Of a stretch of DNA of 9,730 nt, positions 1-6,454 are shown piece by piece. Position numbers and translations under genes: made by a program. Each line of letters begins with the position of its first letter. Position 1 is the first letter of the stretch. The stretch is taken from positions 1 through 9,730 of the forward strand of contig JADFKI010000132.1 of the NCBI GenBank assembly GCA_022565015.1, read 5' to 3'. The notes under the pieces were generated by a model, which made no database searches, was not told where the DNA came from, and worked only from the letters and a program-made list of their open reading frames with translations. Source of the DNA: Chloroflexota bacterium (GTDB taxonomy: Bacteria > Chloroflexota > Dehalococcoidia > Lucifugimonadales > JADFKI01).

Positions 1-84
1 GCAGTGGACAGTTCGAAGGTTGGACTGTTTTTCAATATATTCAAGCCCATATTCAAGGCCTTGACCCCGGGCACCAGCAGATAG
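1..84 (+). CDS. possible C-terminal tail of an upstream gene (partial)
   Basis: Frame 1 is open from the window edge to a TAG at 82-84 and encodes a 27-residue tail ending in KALTPGTSR, with a hydrophobic FFNIFKPIF stretch. Nothing identifies a family. Frame 3 is also open here and continues into a shadow of comEC, so the assignment rests only on the stop falling 36 bp before comEC. The sequence between 85 and 120 holds no clear terminator or Shine-Dalgarno site. Confidence 0.25.
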   Translation, partial: AVDSSKVGLFFNIFKPIFKALTPGTSR

Positions 85-120
85 TTGGATCAGTTTGCGG
101 CGTGCTAAGATTCTTGCCCC

Positions 121-2550
121 ATGAAGCTCCTTGCCTTCGCCGGCTCATTCGTGGCGGGTATCATCCTGTCCTCGGCGCACGAAGCACCCGCATCGGCGCT
201 GGTGCTGTTCCTGGTCGCTGCCATAGCCCTCGGGGTGCTGCTGCACACGAGTCGACTGTCGATTCGGCTGCCCCTCGTCCTGCTTCTGCCCTTCTTGGTC
301 CTGGGCATGCTCCGTGCGGCGGGCACGGGCGCTGATTCGGACGCACTCGCCTCGTTTCACGGACGCACCCCTCACCAGGTCGAAGGGGTTGTTGTGAGCG
401 ACCCTGAGCCCGCCGGAGAGTTCACGCGCCTGCGACTGCGAGTGGATAGGGTCGGGCTCAACGGGGAGTGGTCGACGGCCTCGGGCGACGTTCTGGTGAC
501 CCTCCGAGAGCCCGTGGAGCTAGTGCGGGTCCGCGAAAGACCCTACTTCCGGTACGGCGACCGCTTGCTGCTGGCGGGAGTCCTCAAGGCCCCGCGAGAG
601 CTAGAGGACTTCGACTACCCCGCGTACCTGGCGAGACAGGGCATCGGCACGGTCATGGGATTCCCGACGGTCGAGCTGCTTGACGAGGGAGAGGGTTCGG
701 CCTTTTATCGGTGGCTATACGGCGTCAGGCACAGCCTCGCCGACTCCATTTCGGTCGCGGTCCCCCGGCCACAGGACTCGGTGGGCCAGGCGTTGCTCCT
801 GGGGATTCGCGACAACCTCCCGGACGCCCTAGTCGAAGACTTTCGCGCGACCGGGTCATCCCACATACTCGCCATCTCGGGGCTGCACGTCGGCATCTTG
901 CTGGCTCTGAGCCTATCCCTTAATCAGTGGTTGCTGGGAAGGCGAAGGCATCTATATCTGCTGGCGCCCTTCGCGCTCATCTGGATGTACACGCTTCTGT
1001 CGGGCATGTCGCCATCGGCGGCCCGGGCCGCGATCATGGGCACGGCGTATCTCGTCGCGCTTCTCACGGGGCGGCCGCGAAGCGTTCTTCCCGCTCTTGG
1101 CCTTGCAGCAGCCGTCATGGTCGCGATAAGCCCCGATGTTCTGTGGAGCGTGTCCTTTCAGCTGAGCTTCGCAGCGATGGTCGGCATCACGACACTGTCG
1201 GTGCCGTTGAGCAGGTCGATTCAGGCCATGCTGGGCTTTGGGTACGACGGGCGACCCAGCCTGTTGTCAACAGTTGCCGATGCATCGGCAATGACCGTTG
1301 CCGCTACCTTCGCGACGCTCCCTCTGATCGCCTTCTACTTCGGCCGGGTGTCGCTGGTCGGCCTGCCGACGACACTGCTTCTTACGCCGGCCATGCCATT
1401 CGCACTGGTCGCGCACGCCGTTGCGGCATTCGCGGGCCTGGTCAGTGCATCGTCGGGCCAGGTGGTCGGTTGGTTCGCGTGGGTGCTCACGTCTTACCTA
1501 ACGGGAGTGACCCAGCTCATGGCGCGCGTTCCCGGCGCATCGGTCGACGCCGGCCGGATTAGCGGCCTGCTGGTGTCGAGCTACTACGGGGTATTCGTGG
1601 CGATATATCTGGTCAGAAACACAAGGGTCGTGGGGTACCTCAAAAAGCGGCTGCCGATGCGACCACCTGGAGTTCGGTCCGTCAATGTGAGCGTTCCCTG
1701 GTACGCCCTGGTGCTGCTGGTCAGCGTCGCGTCGCTGGTCTGGATTGCCGCCCTTACCAGGACGGACACCAGGCTCCACGTCTACTTCGCCGACGTCGGT
1801 CAGGGGGACGGGGTGCTCATTGTGACGCCGGGGGGCCGGCAAGTGCTCATAGACGGCGGGCCCGATCCCCTCAAGTTTGCGCAGTTCATTAGCGAGAAAA
1901 TGCCCTCCAACGACCGCACGATCGAGTTGATGGTACTGACGCATCCTCACGGCGACCATGTAAACGGGCTAATCGAGGTGCTGAGAGGCTATGACGTCGA
2001 AATGGTCCTGGAGCGAGCAGTCGCCTATGACAGCGCGCCTTACGTCGCGTGGCGGCAGGCCGTCGATTCCGAAGGCGCAAACGTGGTACAGGCTCAGGCA
2101 GGACAGGTGGTCGAGCTCGACAGCGGGGTCCTGATGCAGGTGGTCAGCCCACCTCGGCGTCTGCTCAGCGGAACGGCGTCCGATGTCGATAACGCGTCCG
2201 TGGCCGTCAGGCTGGTCTACGGCGACGTGAGCTTTCTCTTCACGGGCGATATGTTCAGTGAGGCGGAAGGCAGGCTGGTCAGAGAGGGGATAGCCCTGGA
2301 TAGCGATGTGCTCAAGGTCGGCCATCATGGTAGCCGGACCTCATCCACGAAGGCTTTCCTGGACCGAGTACGTCCGGCTGTCGCCGTGATTTCGGCGGGT
2401 GAAGGCAACAGGTTCGGCCATCCGCATTCCAAAGCCGTCGAATCCCTTCTGGAGCACGTGCCCGAGACCAACATATTTCTCACCAGTGAACGAGGCGCCA
2501 TCGAGCTCGTAACGGACGGGAAGGTCCTCGATGTGGTCACGCAATATTAA
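121..2550 (+). CDS. comEC: ComEC/Rec2 family DNA-uptake channel protein
   Basis: ComEC forms the inner-membrane channel that carries single-stranded DNA into the cytoplasm during natural transformation. The 809-residue product has the full family layout: N-terminal membrane segments and a DUF4131-like region (about 1-190), the Competence membrane domain (about 220-500) with the hallmark ISGLHVGIL around H256, and a C-terminal metallo-beta-lactamase-like domain (about 550-800). Metal-site motifs are visible: THPHGDH (H608, H610, D612, H613), FTGD (D710) and GHHGSR (H735/H736), so the nuclease-like domain looks intact. Start ATG 121 gives a good hydrophobic N-terminus (MKLLAFAGSFVAGIILSS), but there is no convincing Shine-Dalgarno site before it. 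No comEA or other competence gene lies in the window, so uptake function is inferred from family only. Confidence 0.95.
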   Translation: MKLLAFAGSFVAGIILSSAHEAPASALVLFLVAAIALGVLLHTSRLSIRLPLVLLLPFLVLGMLRAAGTGADSDALASFHGRTPHQVEGVVVSDPEPAGEFTRLRLRVDRVGLNGEWSTASGDVLVTLREPVELVRVRERPYFRYGDRLLLAGVLKAPRELEDFDYPAYLARQGIGTVMGFPTVELLDEGEGSAFYRWLYGVRHSLADSISVAVPRPQDSVGQALLLGIRDNLPDALVEDFRATGSSHILAISGLHVGILLALSLSLNQWLLGRRRHLYLLAPFALIWMYTLLSGMSPSAARAAIMGTAYLVALLTGRPRSVLPALGLAAAVMVAISPDVLWSVSFQLSFAAMVGITTLSVPLSRSIQAMLGFGYDGRPSLLSTVADASAMTVAATFATLPLIAFYFGRVSLVGLPTTLLLTPAMPFALVAHAVAAFAGLVSASSGQVVGWFAWVLTSYLTGVTQLMARVPGASVDAGRISGLLVSSYYGVFVAIYLVRNTRVVGYLKKRLPMRPPGVRSVNVSVPWYALVLLVSVASLVWIAALTRTDTRLHVYFADVGQGDGVLIVTPGGRQVLIDGGPDPLKFAQFISEKMPSNDRTIELMVLTHPHGDHVNGLIEVLRGYDVEMVLERAVAYDSAPYVAWRQAVDSEGANVVQAQAGQVVELDSGVLMQVVSPPRRLLSGTASDVDNASVAVRLVYGDVSFLFTGDMFSEAEGRLVREGIALDSDVLKVGHHGSRTSSTKAFLDRVRPAVAVISAGEGNRFGHPHSKAVESLLEHVPETNIFLTSERGAIELVTDGKVLDVVTQY

Positions 2551-2634
2551 GATGGGATTCGGCTTGCCATTGAATGGTCGAGACTACGGAAGAACAGGGC
2601 TGTTTCGTGTATACTCTGCGAAAATGCAGTTGAT

Positions 2635-3576
2635 ATGCCACGGGCATCAGCTATCAGCGGGGGCAAGAGAATGAGACGCTCATACCACGACAGGACTGGA
2701 TCGATCGACAGGGAGACCAGGGCGAAGAAGCCGGCTGCCGGGCGAAGGGGGTTTTCTCGGACGGGTACGGTTGTCGCTGAAACGAAACAGGGCCGCGTCT
2801 TGAATGACTGGTCGAGATCGAGCTTCGAACGTCAGTCGGCCCTGCTTGGAGATGCGCGGATGTCTCATCCCGCGAACGCAGGCCTGAAGTCCGAAACGGT
2901 AAGAAGCATTCAGCGGGCCTATGGCAATAAGTATGTCCAGAGGCTGGTCGAAAGTGTCACGGAGAGGCGGAACGGCCTGGTTCAGACCAAGCTAACCGTG
3001 GGACCGGCAGGCGACAAGTACGAGCAGGAAGCCGACAGCGTCGCCGGCCAGGTAGTGAAGGGCCTGGCCGCGGATAAGCCGTCGCCGGTACAGAAGCAGG
3101 AAGACGAAGTGGGACAGGCAAAGCTTCAGCGCCAGGAAGAGGAAGAGATGATCATGCCGAAGCTTCAGCGCCAGGAAGAGGAAGAGATGATCATGCCGAA
3201 GCTTCAGCGCCAGGAGGAAGACGAGCTGCAGACGGCGCCTGACGAGGGCAGGATTGGACTGGAAGGGGGCAGCCTCGACCAGGGGACCGAGAGCTTGATC
3301 GAAGGCGCACGGTCTGGCGGCAACCCGTTGCCCGACCGGCTAAGAGCATCCATGGAGCGCGCCTTCGGAGCGGACTTCAGCGGCGTCCGGGTGCATTCAG
3401 ACGGCAAATCCGACGAGCTCAACGACAAGTTGACTTCACGGGCCTTCACCACGGGGCAGGACATCTTCCTAAAGAAGGGCGAGTACAAGCCCGACAGCCT
3501 GGGCGGCAAGGAGCTTCTCGCTCACGAGCTGACCCATGTAGTGCAGCAAAAGGGCGAAGAGGTCCAAAGAAAATAG
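2635..3576 (+). CDS. DUF4157 (eCIS core domain) protein with HExxH motif
   Basis: The 313-residue protein ends in a DUF4157 domain (about 233-306; MERAFGADFSGVRVH then LLAHELTHVVQQ) with the zincin-type motif H297-E298-L-T-H301. Upstream are a basic N-terminus, a conserved segment around residues 122-145 (VGPAGDKYEQEADSVAG) that often precedes this domain, and a Glu/Gln-rich linker made of 13-residue repeats (163 onward). DUF4157 proteins are known as cargo or core-associated proteins of extracellular contractile injection systems, and several are putative metallopeptidases. Here the protein stops 12 residues after the motif with no fused toxin, and no injection-system gene is visible nearby. 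ATG 2671 (residue 13) is an alternative start: it has a purine-rich GGGGGCAAGAG upstream, while 2635 has no Shine-Dalgarno site. A TATACT hexamer at 2610-2615 could be a -10 box but lacks a -35 partner. Confidence 0.85.
   Translation: MPRASAISGGKRMRRSYHDRTGSIDRETRAKKPAAGRRGFSRTGTVVAETKQGRVLNDWSRSSFERQSALLGDARMSHPANAGLKSETVRSIQRAYGNKYVQRLVESVTERRNGLVQTKLTVGPAGDKYEQEADSVAGQVVKGLAADKPSPVQKQEDEVGQAKLQRQEEEEMIMPKLQRQEEEEMIMPKLQRQEEDELQTAPDEGRIGLEGGSLDQGTESLIEGARSGGNPLPDRLRASMERAFGADFSGVRVHSDGKSDELNDKLTSRAFTTGQDIFLKKGEYKPDSLGGKELLAHELTHVVQQKGEEVQRK
3121..3225 (+). repeat. 39-bp in-frame tandem repeat, 2 exact copies plus a partial third
   Basis: Copies at 3121-3159 and 3160-3198 are identical over 39 bp, and a third starts at 3199 and diverges after about 17 bp. 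Each encodes KLQRQEEEEMIMP inside the linker of the DUF4157 protein. The unit is a multiple of three, so copy-number change keeps the frame. Exact identity at the DNA level points to recent duplication. Confidence 0.9.
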
Positions 3577-3622
3577 CAAGGAAATCCCTTCGCCTTCCCG
3601 AACAGATGGTTAAGGTCACCTA

Positions 3623-4345
3623 TTGATCCGCACAGATGGTAGGAGCAACAACCAGCTCAGGCCGGTAACGATAACGCCGAACGCCCAGCCGTATGCCGAG
3701 GGCTCCGTGATAATCGAGACCGGCCAGACCAGAGTGCTCTGCGCCGTGAGCGTCGAGGAGCGTGTTCCTCAATTCTTACGCGGCATTGGCAAGGGCTGGG
3801 TCACCGCCGAGTACGCCATGCTGCCTCGGTCCACGCTTACACGCACCCCCAGGGAGTCCAGGACCAGGGGCCGGACCCACGAGATACAACGGCTCATCGG
3901 CCGCTCTCTGCGAGCCATCGTTGACATGGAGAAGCTGGGAGAGCGCACCCTGACCGTCGACTGCGACGTTCTGCAGGCCGACGGCGGCACTCGAACGGCA
4001 GCGATTACCGGCTCCTATATCGCCCTACATCAGGCGTGCGCGAACCTGGTGAAACACGGCATCATAAAGGAAATGCCCATCCGGACCGCCGTCGCCGCCA
4101 CCAGCGTCGGCATCATCCAGAGCGAAGTCATCCTGGACCTGTGCTACGAAGAGGACTTTGCCGCGGAGGTCGACTTCAATATCGTCATGACCGGTGATGG
4201 GGATTTCGTTGAAGTGCAGGGCACCGCGGAGGGCGAGCCCTTTTCCCAGCAAAGCCTTGACGAGGTGTTAAAGGCCGCCAAGGAGGGAATCGGCGAGCTT
4301 CTCGAAATTCAGAGAGATACGATTCGGGGTCTATCAGACGCCTGA
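3623..4345 (+). CDS. rph: Ribonuclease PH
   Basis: RNase PH is a phosphorolytic 3'-5' exoribonuclease that trims tRNA precursors using inorganic phosphate. The 240-residue product is the normal family length and carries the N-terminal DGR..QLRPV block, the RTHEIQRLIGRSLRA block, the phosphate-binding ADGGTRTAAITG (119-130, R124) and the catalytic aspartates D178 and D184 in EEDFAAEVDFNIV. The start is TTG 3623, supported by AAGGT at 3612-3616 with a suitable spacing and by the conserved IRTDGR beginning right after it. It follows the DUF4157 gene by 46 bp on the same strand. The usual partner rdgB does not follow; instead a minus-strand gene converges 7 bp away. Confidence 0.96.
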   Translation: MIRTDGRSNNQLRPVTITPNAQPYAEGSVIIETGQTRVLCAVSVEERVPQFLRGIGKGWVTAEYAMLPRSTLTRTPRESRTRGRTHEIQRLIGRSLRAIVDMEKLGERTLTVDCDVLQADGGTRTAAITGSYIALHQACANLVKHGIIKEMPIRTAVAATSVGIIQSEVILDLCYEEDFAAEVDFNIVMTGDGDFVEVQGTAEGEPFSQQSLDEVLKAAKEGIGELLEIQRDTIRGLSDA

Positions 4346-4352
4346 AAAGAGG

Positions 4353-4637
4353 CTACTTCCAGTCCTCTTCTTCAAGCCAGGGATTCAGGAAGACCAGCAA
4401 CACGACGGCCAGCATGAGGGCGAGGAATACTCCGGCGATGGCCCCCAGGAAAGGCAGCGCAAAATCCGTGCTGACATCGGTCATGCTTGCCACCTGCCAG
4501 CCCAGAAAGGTGACGACCAGCGACGCCGTGCCCATGAACATGACGAATATCCCAAGCCTGCGTCTGACCCTGTAAGACCTCTGGCTGGGGGACTCCTGCT
4601 CGTTAAACTGGTAGTCCTGCATCTTCTCGAAGCGCAT
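4353..4637 (-). CDS. small two-helix membrane protein of unknown function
   Basis: The 94-residue product has a polar N-terminus, a basic cluster (RVRRR, 23-27), a first transmembrane segment at about 28-50, a short loop, a second at about 60-84, and an acidic tail NPWLEEEDWK. The basic residues suggest that both ends lie in the cytoplasm. I recognise no family. ATG 4637 has no clear Shine-Dalgarno site. ATG at residue 6 (4622) is an alternative with GAGAAG directly abutting it. The gene converges on rph and diverges from the OsmC gene. Confidence 0.7.
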   Translation of the reverse strand: MRFEKMQDYQFNEQESPSQRSYRVRRRLGIFVMFMGTASLVVTFLGWQVASMTDVSTDFALPFLGAIAGVFLALMLAVVLLVFLNPWLEEEDWK

Positions 4638-4688
4638 AGCTGGTATTTAAGTAACCATTTCCCGCATCGTCGGAACCCTTCATGCGTT

Positions 4689-4717
4689 ATTAGGCGACAT
4701 AAAGTTCACCGTGTCAA
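4689..4717 (-). promoter_or_regulatory. candidate sigma70 promoter for the small membrane protein
   Basis: On the minus strand a perfect TTGACA (-35, plus coordinates 4712-4717) is followed after 17 bp by CCTAAT (-10, 4689-4694), which matches the consensus at four of six positions. It would give a leader of roughly 45 nt before ATG 4637. Confidence 0.45.
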
Positions 4718-4729
4718 AGTACGACACGG
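4709..4729. promoter_or_regulatory. inverted repeat, possible operator in a divergent intergenic region
   Basis: CCGTGTC (4709-4715) and GACACGG (4723-4729) are perfect 7-bp inverted arms around a 7-nt centre. The repeat covers the -35 box of the minus-strand promoter and lies upstream of the OsmC gene, which is a typical position for a repressor or redox-sensor site. The regulator is unknown. Confidence 0.4.
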
Positions 4730-4774
4730 CGGTTCACGGAACGCGAGCATTTCGCGGCAACGAACGACCTGAAT

Positions 4775-4803
4775 TTGACATGGAACCGTTTCTGGGTAAT
4801 GCT
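4775..4803 (+). promoter_or_regulatory. weak candidate promoter for the OsmC-family gene
   Basis: A perfect TTGACA at 4775-4780 lies about 75 bp upstream of the OsmC start. The -10 candidates near 4795-4803 (GGTAATGCT) are poor or badly spaced, so only the -35 hexamer is convincing. Confidence 0.25.
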
Positions 4804-4856
4804 TCCGCCAGGATACGCCGGACCCTACCTGGGACCGCATTTACAGGAGGAGATCT

Positions 4857-5384
4857 ATGGAGGAGATGCGAAGCGATATCCCGCAGGCCTTGATGGGGAC
4901 CGAGTTCCCGACGCCGGTAAGAGAGCTGACCGTGACTGCCGACTGCGAGCAGATGGGCAAGATGCTCCACAAGGGCCAGACGGAGCAGTTCGTCTTCTAC
5001 TCGGACGAGCCCGAGCGCATGGGAGGCGAGTCCAACCACCCAAAGCCCCTGAGCTACATTGCGGCGGGCACCGGCTTTTGACTGCTCACCCAGTTGAAGC
5101 GGTACGCTACAATGAAAAACCTTGCGATTACCAGCGCCAAGGTCCACGTCGAGATGGACTATTACCTCACCGGTTCGGTATTGAAGGGCACCGTTGAAAG
5201 CGGCTGCTCGGAGGTGCGGACCCACTTCGATGTCGAGTCGGCCGAGTCGGTCGAGTCCATCCGCGAGATCATTCGACTGGCCAAGAGAGGCTGCTTCGTC
5301 GAAAACATGATCCAGACGGCGGTCCCGCTGAAGAGCAGCATCGCCCTCAACGGCAAGGAGATCACCGTTGACCTGAACGACTAG
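4857..5384 (+). CDS. OsmC-family redox protein, probable selenoprotein (in-frame UGA = Sec75)
   Basis: Read through one TGA at 5079-5081, this is a single 175-residue OsmC-family protein. The family comprises small cytoplasmic thiol enzymes (hydroperoxide reductases and relatives) that use a pair of reactive cysteines. The stretch before the TGA (HPKPLSYIAAGTGF) and after it (LLTQLKRYATMKNL) stays in the same frame and matches the family motif GxGFCxxTQLxRYA, with the TGA at the cysteine. The second conserved cysteine is C146 in KRGCFVEN. ATG 4857 has an ideal AGGAGG at 4845-4850, 6 nt away. The downstream half has no credible start of its own: TTG 5094 and in-frame ATG 5112 lack Shine-Dalgarno sites. 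A SECIS-like hairpin lies 20 nt after the TGA. The alternative is a nonsense mutation or sequencing error in a cysteine enzyme. Ordinary annotation would give a 74-residue and a roughly 96-residue fragment. Confidence 0.75.
5093..5113 (+). promoter_or_regulatory. candidate bacterial SECIS hairpin
   Basis: GTTG (5093-5096) pairs with CAAT (5110-5113, one G-U), A5097 faces A5109, and AGCG (5098-5101) pairs with CGCT (5105-5108), closing a GTA loop (5102-5104). The loop starts 20 nt after the UGA and its first base is G. Known bacterial SECIS elements lie within the coding region about 16-37 nt after UGA and have a G in the first loop positions, where SelB binds. The stem is short, so this is supportive rather than proof. 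Confidence 0.55.
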
Positions 5385-5392
5385 CCCGGTCC

Positions 5393-5581
5393 CTAACGGG
5401 GTTCATGGACCTCATAACAGACGAACGTGTGCAGAGTTTCGCTTCGTGAACCCCTCGAGCAGGTCGTTTTTTGCTGCCGAATCTGTTGAGCTAGATTCGA
5501 GCTAACACCGACGTAAAGGGTGCCATTGCGCTTGCTGATACGGATGTAAACGCAGGGAATCTTCTTCTCGTCCAGGTCTTT
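5393..5581 (-). pseudogene. GIY-YIG endonuclease remnant (N-terminal half, no start codon)
   Basis: On the minus strand a frame ending at TAG 5395-5393 encodes a recognisable GIY-YIG core: KIPCVYIRISKRNGTLYVGV followed by SSNLAQQI, with the GIY position replaced by VYI and the YIG position by YVG. It then ends in TFVCYEVHEPR, resembling the family's YYE-HE segment, and stops before the usual REKxIKxWxRxWK C-terminus. No ATG, GTG or TTG exists in frame upstream before the palindromic repeat at 5654-5680. I read it as a decayed fragment. Its stop lies 8 bp from the OsmC stop, in convergent orientation. Confidence 0.6.
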
Positions 5582-5653
5582 CTGGAGTCGGGTTGTTGCT
5601 TGTTTGATGGGACTTGAGGGCAGGTTCGTCGTTTGAGTGAATTCAAAAACCTC

Positions 5654-5680
5654 CTGGATTCCGGCGAAAGCCGGAATGAC
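5654..5680. repeat. 27-bp palindromic repeat (copy 1)
   Basis: The unit reads CTGG, then ATTCCGGC-GAAA-GCCGGAAT (5658-5677, an 8-bp perfect stem with a GAAA loop), then GAC. The copy at 5817-5843 is the same unit in opposite orientation and differs only in the central few bases. This type of ATTCC..GGAAT palindrome is a widespread dispersed intergenic repeat in bacteria. Confidence 0.85.
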
Positions 5681-5727
5681 CGGTTCTGAGGGCGCATGTC
5701 CGTCAGTTGGGTGGGTTCACAATAACT

Positions 5728-5843
5728 CTGGATTCCGGTTTTTGCCGAGCGATTCGATTGGTTGATAGGACTCGAAACCTGAGCTCAGGACAAGGGATGC
5801 GGGTCCCAAAGGGCTCGTCATTCCGGCGAAAACCGGAATCCAG
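5728..5843. repeat. 116-bp element with 20-bp terminal inverted repeats (19/20)
   Basis: The left arm 5728-5747 begins CTGGATTCCGGTTTT and the right arm 5824-5843 ends AAAACCGGAATCCAG. The arms match at 19 of 20 positions, 15 without interruption. The inside contains a perfect 12-bp palindrome CCTGAGCTCAGG at 5778-5789. The right arm is also part of the 27-bp unit 5817-5843 (hairpin 5820-5839). The size and ends are compatible with a small non-autonomous element, but no target-site duplication is evident. Confidence 0.6.
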
Positions 5844-5948
5844 CTAGACGATCTCCTCGGACAGGTCCCGCCAACTCGAGTCAATTTTCTCGATCATCTC
5901 AAGTTTCCAAGCTCGCTTCCACTCCTTGATTGCCTTCTCGCGTGCGAT
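5844..5948 (-). pseudogene. GIY-YIG endonuclease remnant (C-terminal end only)
   Basis: On the minus strand the frame ending at TAG 5846-5844 encodes AREKAIKEWKRAWKLEMIEK followed by IDSSWRDLSEEIV, the typical C-terminal signature of small GIY-YIG nucleases. Upstream of about 5948 the frame loses resemblance (RILLVALLGVI), so the catalytic half is missing or scrambled. In reading direction this C-terminal piece comes before the N-terminal piece at 5393-5581, so the two are not one gene split by an insertion but two remnants, or one rearranged gene. The stop codon directly abuts the palindromic repeat ending at 5843. Confidence 0.65.
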
Positions 5949-6154
5949 TACGCCGAGCAATGCGACAAGGAGGATGCGACGGCTCCCTAGCCTGGAGAGG
6001 GCTGGGCAGATAGGTCTAAGATCGTATCTGACACCAAGGAATGAGAACGCTGGCGAATACCTAACACTTATGTTAGCCTGCGGCCATACCCTTAGTGGTC
6101 CAGGCCATTAATTGGCAATCCGCGATAAATTTGTGACTCACAGAGGAGAAGCTG
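5949..6154. other. intergenic region upstream of the cupin gene
   Basis: No gene is visible here. It holds a perfect inverted repeat at 6061-6076 (CTAACA-CTTA-TGTTAG) about 80 bp before the cupin start, which could be an operator. AT-rich GATAAATT at 6124-6131 might be a -10 box but has no matching -35. Confidence 0.4.
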
Positions 6155-6454
6155 ATGGATTATACCGATCCGACCGAAGTATCCCCTGACAACTACAAGA
6201 CGCTGTGGGAAGAGGGTAACCGCCGAGTCGTGGAGATGACTCTGAAGGCGGGCCAATCCGACATCGAGCACTCGCATCCCAACGAAGTGGTGTACTTTAT
6301 TACCGGCGGAAAGGTCCGTATTCACATCGAGGGCGCCGAAAACATGGAGGCAGATCTACCCGACGGCTTCGTGTTGCCCCATGAGGCTTGGACCCACCGA
6401 GTCGAGAACATCGGCACTACAGACATTCGCGCTATCATATTCGAGACAAAATAG
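6155..6454 (+). CDS. single-domain cupin protein
   Basis: The 99-residue product is one small cupin barrel. Motif 1 is G33-x5-H39-x-H41-x2-E44-x6-G51 (AGQSDIEHSHPNEVVYFITG), and motif 2 is LPDGFVLPHEAWTHRVEN with H81 and N85. The three histidines and E44 form the expected metal site, so a mononuclear metal centre is likely. The substrate cannot be read from the sequence; small cupins of this type serve in small-molecule binding, oxidation or isomerisation. ATG 6155 has AGGAG at 6144-6148 with a 6-nt spacing. It stands alone between GIY-YIG debris and a convergent minus-strand operon. Confidence 0.9.
   Translation: MDYTDPTEVSPDNYKTLWEEGNRRVVEMTLKAGQSDIEHSHPNEVVYFITGGKVRIHIEGAENMEADLPDGFVLPHEAWTHRVENIGTTDIRAIIFETK

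Noticed and set aside
102..335. Plus-strand frame-3 reading frame overlapping the start of comEC
   Set aside because: It is arginine/glycine-rich and has no recognisable motif; it is a shadow of the GC-rich comEC frame.
2587..2615. Promoter for the DUF4157 gene with TATACT at 2610-2615
   Set aside because: The hexamer is good but no -35-like sequence lies at 15-19 bp, so it is mentioned only in the gene entry.
4711..4893. Plus-strand reading frame spanning the divergent promoter region and the OsmC start
   Set aside because: It overlaps the strong OsmC Shine-Dalgarno site and start in another frame and carries no motif.
5079..5081. OsmC gene as a simple pseudogene truncated by a nonsense codon
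   Set aside because: The downstream 101 codons remain intact and family-like, the stop is exactly at the redox cysteine, and a SECIS-like hairpin follows. This remains the main alternative until the Sec machinery is confirmed in the genome.
5398..5454. Inverted repeat GGGGTTCA (5398-5405) / TGAACCCC (5447-5454) as a terminator after the OsmC gene
   Set aside because: The loop is over 40 nt, no T tract follows, and the arms lie inside the GIY-YIG remnant's coding frame, so chance or coding origin is likelier.
5491..5697. 68-residue minus-strand reading frame through the palindromic repeat
   Set aside because: It is out of frame with the GIY-YIG remnant and translates the repeat itself.
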